In this document: in pieces, positions 58,001 to 64,000 of the stretch
Numbering within the stretch: the first letter of the stretch is position 1
Layout of the letters: every line of letters starts with the position of its first letter
Assembly: GCF_041956535.1 (NCBI RefSeq)
Contig: NW_027192202.1
Span: forward strand, 33,194 to 97,193
From: Calcarisporiella thermophila CBS 279.70
Taxonomy: Eukaryota; Calcarisporiellomycota
Reading direction: 5' to 3'
Length of the DNA stretch: 64,000 nucleotides
Notes under the pieces: generated by a model
The model's input: only the letters and a program-made list of their open reading frames with translations
Told to the model about the DNA's origin: nothing
The model's database searches: none
Made by a program: the position numbers and the translations under genes

Positions 58001-59056
58001 CTGTTCTCCTTCTGGGTGTTAGTGAGGGGTCCCGAGTTTGAAGCTCAGAATTGAGCCTTTCCCCTTTATTGCGTATATAGAGCCCACCTGTGATATATCC
58101 AATGTTTAAAAGGAATTGCTTTTTTAGTAACATACTAGCATAAAAGAGAAAACACACTATTGATTTACCTCTTGGACGCTCTTTTCTAGATTCATTCTGT
58201 GATTTATCGTCTGAACCCCTATCGCGTGAGGATGGAGCTGTGTCTGCCTCACTTGATGATGACGGTCTGGAACCTAATAAAAAGTGAAAATAAAAGATGA
58301 GCATTATATAGGCGGTAACCGATATACCGTAAAATACCTTTCTCATCCCTATCCTGTGTGTCTCCGTTTTCCTTCTTCACATCATCATCCTTCTCATTTT
58401 TTGCTACCTCTTTCTCTTCTGCTATATTCCTATTATCACTTCCATCCAGCTTGATTTTCTTTGCTTCTCGATCTTGTAGGCTTTCTTCCTCATCCTCGTC
58501 CTCATCATCGTACACTACTCTCTGTACTTTTTTAGTCCGTCCACTCTCTTTGTTCTTCTTAATTCCGGTGGGGACTTTGAAAACATGTCGGAATTCTTCT
58601 GTCGGCGCACCAATCTTCCCGGAGCCCAATGTGTCACTAGTTTCTCCATTGTTTATCGCTTGTGATTTCCCAGCTGGTTTATGATCGGGTATAGCTTTGG
58701 TAGTAGAAGCTGAGGAGGAATGCGAGAATTTTAAACGCGAATGGATGTGATCGAAAAGATCATCGAGAAACGCATCCTTGAATCTTCCAAATCCTTGACA
58801 TGCTATTAATTATAACGCCATGATCAAACAGAGTAAAACGCCAAATGTCAGTTCTACCGATCAACAATATAGCGACGATAAAAAAAAGATCAGGATATTA
58901 ATCACCTTTTCGGAACTGTGCAGCATCATGGCTATTCTTGGCTATCCCGATTACACTTTTTGCAAGTATGTCATTGGGTTTTGCATGCCCAAGGGAATCA
59001 AGAAGTTTGAGCGCAACATCATGGGTCAGATCCTTGTCCGCATCTGCCATTGTCAT
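55092..59056 (-). CDS. PRP16: pre-mRNA splicing factor ATP-dependent RNA helicase Prp16 (DHX38)
   Basis: Four exons (58906-59056, 58338-58802, 58169-58273, 55092-58087) join to 1238 aa. A helical N-terminus is followed by acidic and SR-like ([10 protein letters not shown]...) stretches and the Prp16 lead-in [35 protein letters not shown] and RFLPAF-like segments. The DEAH core has [10 protein letters not shown] (Walker A), [48 protein letters not shown] and [13 protein letters not shown]. The winged-helix, ratchet and OB parts end [13 protein letters not shown]...[29 protein letters not shown], the Prp16 end. It remodels the spliceosome after the first step, using ATP. Start: the ATG at 59056 is followed by a second in-frame ATG at 59050; either may be used. 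Confidence 0.96.
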
Positions 59057-59566
59057 TGTCAAAATAGATCAAGATCGAATCGACACGCATTTTAATAATA
59101 AGAAGGGCAGTCACAATCCCTCAGTTCCAATATCGACTTATGAACTATTGAGGCTCAATTGAATTGTACAATTAAAAAGTAGCACTATATCCGAGTCGTT
59201 TGGTCAACTCTTTCAAGGTAATTTTTTCTAGAGGGGAGCTAGATCATAAGTAAAAACTGCTATGTTATTATTATTATAAAAAAGAGAACAAAGAAAAAAC
59301 AAATGTAGAAGAGGGAAGAAAAAGAATGATAGATTCGATTTTCTCTTATGTCGTAATAAACATAAAATAACAAAAGATTAAATTGGCCTCGAAATAAAGG
59401 GGAATTATAAAATCCACTTTAAGAGAAAGATAATAAAAATGCACAAAAAGAAATGATATCCTCACCCCGCTCAGAGAAAGATAAAAGGGAAAAGTGGGAA
59501 AAAGCGAGCACGTCATTTCGTCCAATGAGACGAAGTCAACCATGTGCTTTCATCCCACCCTCCTAA
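59057..59566. other. intergenic, no gene
   Basis: 510 bp between the PRP16 start and the septin stop; A-rich on the plus strand. Nothing else is seen. Confidence 0.5.
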
Positions 59567-60984
59567 TTATTCACTGCGCTGCGCAGCAGCAAGCCTAGCC
59601 TCCAAGCTTCGAAGGGCCTCTTCCTTGGCAAGCAACTCCTGTCGTTTCTCCATGATCTCACGCTGCACACGTAATTCGATCTCGCGCAGCTTCTCCTCTT
59701 CCTTACGCAGCTGTTCCTCCTTAAGCATCACGCTCTGACTCGCAAGATCATCTGGCTTGAGTGTTGCGTCCTCTGTGGAGTCATTTCCACGGCTGAGTTT
59801 CTCAGTGCGGTAATTTTCGTAGAGGAAGTCGTGTGTAATTTCCTTGAGGTCCTGGAGATGGGTGCTAGTAGAAGAGTGGAATGACGGGTCAAAAACTCGC
59901 CCTGCTAAAATAAACGTATCAAAAATTACTTTAAGAGTGCTGTGCGTAGACGCGCGAAATCAGAGTGCTTGGGATTATCGACTTCAACTACACCCCATGG
60001 ATATTGTCGGCCCCGCACAGTACGCCCATTCACGACCACCTCTTCTTCGCTTCCAATAATTGCAAAGGGAAGTAGTGCCTGTCAAAATTGACAAAACACC
60101 TCTTAGCATTGAAAAATTAGATTTTGGATATGGCGCTACCTACCCTCAATTCACTATTCTCCTCGATGGTCTCTTCGTCGTCTTCCTCGGGATCGTAAGG
60201 GAAATTATAAATGGGAATGTTGTAATACTCGATATCCTCCATGACCTGTTGTCATAAAAAAAAAGCATTCACATCACCACTTATGATACACTGTGAAAAC
60301 ATCGCAACTTACTCGCTTCTTGAATTCCTTTAGCTCAGAGGGTGTAAACGTATCAGCCTTGCCAATAACGGGAATCACATTGACACGCGGGCTCAATCGT
60401 CTCATTAGCTGAATATCGATTTCCCTCAATCCATGGAATGTGGGTGTGATGAAGTACAGCAACGCATGAACACGATTGTCGCGGAAACGAGGATTACGCT
60501 TGATGCGCGACTCTTCGGCAAGGATATCATCATATTGCCGTTCAAGATAGCCCATGATCTCTTGGAAACAAAATTCATTGTCAATGTTGTCACCAAATCC
60601 AGGAGTATCGACAATTGTAAGAGAAATGCGGACCCCATCCTCATCGAGTTCTAACATAATCAGCAAAAGGTTATGAAAAAATAAAAAATGGGTCATATCA
60701 CTGAGACATACCAACGGTGACCGGCTTGATCTTAATTCCCTCTTCTACATGGGCTGACTCTGGGCTTTCAAGCTCCTTGTGCAGCAGGACCTCGGAGCCG
60801 CAAAGAGTGTTTACGAATGTCGTGCGTCCGAGGCCCGAGGCCCCTACCACCATGATAGTGAACTGGAATCCTTTTTTGACGTTCTTTCTGCGGTTGCCAA
60901 GCCTCTATAAGCAAGCAAGAAGTCTCATTAGCTATCATGTCGGAAATTTCTTGAAAATGAAAGCTACTTACGTGGGCCATCATT
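59567..60984 (-). CDS. CDC11: septin, Cdc11 (AspA) type
   Basis: Six exons (60973-60984, 60712-60904, 60313-60650, 60144-60245, 59930-60078, 59567-59864) join to 363 aa; the first coding exon is 12 nt (MMAH). The polybasic stretch RRKNVKKG and the P-loop [15 protein letters not shown] have Arg in place of the usual Lys, as is known for Cdc11-type septins. IVDTPGFGD (G3) and IGKADT (G4), then the septin unique element [19 protein letters not shown], follow. The C-terminal coiled coil ([21 protein letters not shown] to the end) is short. Septins polymerise to filaments at the bud neck, septa or hyphal tip; Cdc11 sits at the end of the octamer in yeast. It is next to PRP16, a chance pairing as far as I know. 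Confidence 0.93.
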
Positions 60985-61930
60985 TGTGCTGATTGAGTAG
61001 ATGAATCCTACTGAAGAGAACAAAGGTTAAAAATAATCTTTGGAACCAAGCAAGAAAAGGCGAACTGCAAGGATTAATGCCCGAAAAAATATCAGGCGCT
61101 TTAAGAAAAACAAAAGATGATCATATTTACTGTATAGGCGCTGATGTTAAGATGTCTAGAGTGTCGTTTTGGGGGGGATGTTCTATGTTCCACAAAAAGC
61201 TATTTAAAGGAGATAAGAAAGAGGTGAGATCGTGTCCACAAGACACGCGAAGAGATGATGATATCACCACGGAGAAGTGATGTAACGAAAGTCCACGTAC
61301 CGATTTGATTAGATGGAAAGGACCAACGATTTTATTTTTTCAGTTTTTCAGATGAGAGCTACTTTGTTCCACCACTTTTTTTGAATACCCACAATTGATT
61401 CAGTTCAATGAAAGCGGAAATCGAGATTAGTCACCCCTTTTGGATTTGCCTTTGCCGAGACATCGATAAGTGGGGACGGGAGAGTCGGCCTGCGAGGTTG
61501 CATTTTTGATGGCCCTACTGCTTGTCTTGGCAACGGGAGCGGGGGATCGGTAGAGCCATTTGCGGTTTCCCCCTTCTTCCGAACCACATCTTTAGCATAC
61601 TCTTCCCCACCCGCCCAGTCTAAGAGAGGTAGGATCGGCAACCATTCTTATTCACCGAATGGCCAATATGTTTGAAATTTATTTGTTAGCCCGGTGAATA
61701 AAAATAGCCGACGTTGGAGCGATCCCAGCTCGTCGGCGGATTTCATTCTCTCGCGAACTATTCTCCTAGGGCAGCGCCATATAAAAAGGATAGCCCCATT
61801 CTGGCCCCGCCTTTTGCCTCTTTTTACTGCAACCGGATATCCCTTTAGCGCGAATACGCCTGCTATTCTACTCTCTTACCATCCAAATATCACCCTCTCC
61901 AGGACATTTACCCCAACTATCAACACAATC
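60985..61930. other. divergent intergenic region
   Basis: About 950 bp holding the septin promoter and the surface-protein promoter. A minus-strand frame at 61405-61641 has no ATG and no known family. The plus frame from 61694 to the real start lacks an ATG until 61931. Confidence 0.45.
61780..61788 (+). promoter_or_regulatory. probable TATA box of the surface-protein gene
   Basis: TATAAAAAG lies 143 bp before the ATG at 61931, in a less AT-rich setting than elsewhere, as is common for strongly expressed wall-protein genes. Confidence 0.45.
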
Positions 61931-62587
61931 ATGAGGTGGATAATGATTTCCTCCCTTATAGCCATTGTCATCGGCAGTGCCAACGCGTTCCCAGCCCCTC
62001 CAATGCCGGCTTTCAACCAGATCCCCTCCCAGAACGCATATGCCCCTCAAGCACCAGCGCAAGCGGCGGGCTACCCGCAACAGGCCCCTCCTATGCCATA
62101 CGCAATGAGAGCTATGAGTGCGCCTGCCTATATGCCTGGAGTCAGTAGGGCGGGATACCCGCCCCAGGTACAACCCCAGCCGGTGCAACAGATACAGCCG
62201 CAGCCGCAGGATCAAGGCTTTGCTTCTGCACTCAATCCTCAACAGTCTCAGCAATTCAATCTAATGATGCAGCAGCAGCAGCAGCAGCAACAGCCGCAGG
62301 CCACCTCTTATGAGCCAGGAATCCCATCCCAACAGCCGCCTCCACCATCGCCAGCAATGCCACAGATGCCTCCACTAATGCAAATGTTATTGAACGCTAT
62401 TGCGCCAGAGCTCACGCAGGGGGATCCTTCGCAGCCAACGCAACAACCCACTGGACAACCTCCCAAGCCATTCTTTCCGTTTACAATTCCCGGAATGAAG
62501 CCAAAATCTCCGTCTAGCGCCGGAAGGATAGAGAAAAATGTAGTATTGGGCGCCGTGACACTGTTGGCAATGTTATTCTTGGTGTAG
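61931..62587 (+). CDS. Pro/Gln-rich GPI-anchored surface protein (predicted)
   Basis: 218 aa in one exon. The start at 61931 is the first ATG of a longer open frame and begins a signal peptide (MRWIMISSLIAIVIGSANAFPAP). The mature part is Pro, Gln, Ala and Met-rich with repeated PQ/QPQ runs and an eight-or-more Gln tract (QQQQQQQQ) and has no Cys. The end has a spacer (SPSSAG) and a hydrophobic tail (VVLGAVTLLAMLFLV) with no charged end, which is a GPI-attachment signal; the omega site is likely in the Ser/Ala/Gly cluster before it. Fungal proteins like this sit in the wall or plasma membrane. No enzyme motif is present. Confidence 0.8.
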   Translation: MRWIMISSLIAIVIGSANAFPAPPMPAFNQIPSQNAYAPQAPAQAAGYPQQAPPMPYAMRAMSAPAYMPGVSRAGYPPQVQPQPVQQIQPQPQDQGFASALNPQQSQQFNLMMQQQQQQQQPQATSYEPGIPSQQPPPPSPAMPQMPPLMQMLLNAIAPELTQGDPSQPTQQPTGQPPKPFFPFTIPGMKPKSPSSAGRIEKNVVLGAVTLLAMLFLV

Positions 62588-62790
62588 AGTCAAGCCATTT
62601 TCTTGGCCACATTGGCCATACCAATCTATTTTCCCAAGAAAAGAGAAAGCGCTGGTTTCTTTCTTCTTGTCAGTTATTTATTCCCTTTTGTTTTTGGTAT
62701 GCTCTTCGGTTTAATTAGAGGAAAACGAATAAAATTAACACGACATAATAGCTACAAAGAAGTTTATTTTTGCTGGTAATCGTTCTCTAT

Positions 62791-63945
62791 TCATGAGGAA
62801 TAGGCCCAAGTGGGTAGCCCTTGCGGCATGATTTTTTCCAGTCCATCATTCTGGGGCGGAGGAGGCAGCCGTAGGCGTTCAAGCGTATCCGGGGCCAACT
62901 CATCAAGCGCACTGAGTACGCGCGAGGCCTCCTCACTCCGATTCAATACCCTCCGCTTTTTTAAAGGACTTCTACCCGGCTGCAACTGCTGCTGACCCTC
63001 TCCTTCGGCATCATTCTCGTCGTCTGTAACCTCGGGGCTCTGAACACGCACGTCCAGTAACTTGCGAATTTCCTCGATCGGCCGATGGACCCCATTCAGC
63101 CCCTCCCTGGAGATGCGATCTGCATTCTCCTCGAGCACCTCCTTCCTTCTCTCCGACTTTAGGTGGAGTCGAGTATTTCTTCGTTTTCGAACCGTATCCT
63201 TCTGCTTCTTCTCATCCGGTTTTAACCGCTCCCGCCTCCTATTATTAAATAGCTTCTCGAGGGCAAAGGCTGCCTCCTCGTGGGTGACGCTTTCGTTCGA
63301 ATTGGGTGAGGGAGAACGAGAGATGAGATCGGCAAGAGCATGAAGGGTGGATTGATTAGAGGGACTCGTGAGAGGCTCAGTGTAATTCCAAGTGGGGAAT
63401 GTGGAGTTGGGTGTGACGGCGGCCTTTTTTTCAAGCTCGAGTAGTCTTGTGCGAACGTATTGCTACACGTATGATAAAAAAACAAGCCATCTCAGAATGG
63501 GCCAAACCCCCTTGGACTCATCAGATAAGTCTACCTGAATACCCTTTGCCCTGTTTTTGGCCTCTGCGCTGATCTTGTCTCCGCTATCTGCACCCGCAAT
63601 CGGCAACTGTTGCAAAATCTCGCCACCCTCTCCGAATCCATTATCTATTCCCATAGCCGTATCCATCGACACTACTCCTCCCGTGTCCAAATTCATTCCT
63701 ACATTAGATATTCCAGTTGCTGGATCGGTTCCATCTGATCCGTTGATTCTGATCCCCATTTCTCCTAGGATCTTCACCACCTCGCCACTCATCCTCTCGA
63801 GCTCCGGAATCTGTGCAACCATGCCCTTCAATTCAGCAATCGATTCCTGCTGTCGTTGAAGGACTTGGCGCAATTCCTCGAGTTCCTGTGATTGTTGCCG
63901 AAGTGTATCGCGAAGCGCGGCAGTGTCGAAAGATGGCGGGTTCAT
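62791..63945 (-). CDS. hypothetical coiled-coil protein with basic region
   Basis: Two exons (63535-63945, 62791-63462) join to 360 aa. Residues 10-50 form a coiled coil (LRDTLRQQSQELEELRQVLQRQQESIAELKG). The second exon starts QYVRTRLLELEKKA and carries a strongly basic stretch (NNRRRERLKPDEKKQKDTVRKRRNTRLHLKSERRKE), which looks like a nuclear localisation or nucleic-acid-binding region, then acidic and Pro-rich sequence ending PTWAYSS. I do not recognise a family. Open frame, ATG and splice signals are good; the function is unknown. Confidence 0.7.
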
Positions 63946-64000
63946 GAATCGAAAAGAATTGCCACCAGTTTAAAGTGATATAATATAAAATGGATAGTAA

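Noticed and set aside
61405-61641. 78-codon minus-strand frame, Pro-rich
   Set aside because: Starts with TTG; the only ATG nearby is in another frame and stops after 17 codons. No upstream exon could be joined.

Overview
The window is nuclear DNA of a filamentous or early-diverging fungus. Most genes are split by introns of about 50-75 bp with GT..AG ends, intergenic DNA is AT-rich, and the gene set is fungal (fungal-type DAL5-family permease, Fungal_trans regulator, septin, Sec66, Ran1/Ksp1-type kinase, C2H2 factor of Crz1 style). A RABL3-like GTPase and a DIRS-type element relic argue against a budding yeast; I cannot name the species. Exon joins were read by hand from splice signals, reading frame and family conservation. 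In every spliced model given with exon coordinates the joined length is a multiple of three.

Layout. 1-1.4 kb: a tRNA-like sequence, an intron-containing tRNA-Ile(UAU), and a small secreted protein made of four repeats, each split by an intron at the same place, with dibasic sites. 2.5-4 kb: divergent SDHAF3/SDH7 and dihydrofolate reductase. 4.4-8.7 kb: a USP-family deubiquitinase and, just upstream on the same strand, a separate ubiquitin-like-domain protein. 9-10.5 kb: mitochondrial NAD-isocitrate dehydrogenase catalytic subunit. 12-17.6 kb: an eight-exon anion/allantoate-type permease, an ACT-domain (CASTOR-like) protein and a Fungal_trans regulator that shows no zinc cluster.

17.6-22.5 kb is an island of decayed mobile DNA: a broken minus-strand reading frame, the 3' part of a DIRS-like retroelement, and a transposase-like frame followed by its own inverted copy (arms of about 470 bp, spacer 194 bp).

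22.9-34.3 kb: a small mitochondrial-looking protein, a TMEM135-like membrane protein, the PLAA/Doa1 ubiquitin-binding WD40 protein (14 exons), a RABL3-like GTPase, a two-RRM protein of Whi3/Scw1 style, and a Ras2-type GTPase whose gene needs a 2-nt micro-exon. 35-50.9 kb: an SAM methyltransferase, a C2H2 factor with coiled coil, an unrecognised protein, a single-pass SKG6-like membrane protein, Sec66, a large Ran1/Ksp1-like kinase and a conserved fungal protein of unknown function. 52-64 kb: a four-TM protein with a Pro/Ala-rich tail, the splicing helicase Prp16, a Cdc11-type septin, a Pro/Gln-rich GPI-type surface protein and an unrecognised coiled-coil nuclear-looking protein.

No operon-like or biosynthetic cluster is evident. 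Loose themes are ubiquitin (USP, Ubl protein, Doa1) and polarity/signalling (Ras2, Cdc11, Ran1-like kinase, RRM protein). The features most worth a second look are the exon-per-repeat secreted precursor, the Ras2 micro-exon, the inverted transposon and the odd tRNA-like sequence.
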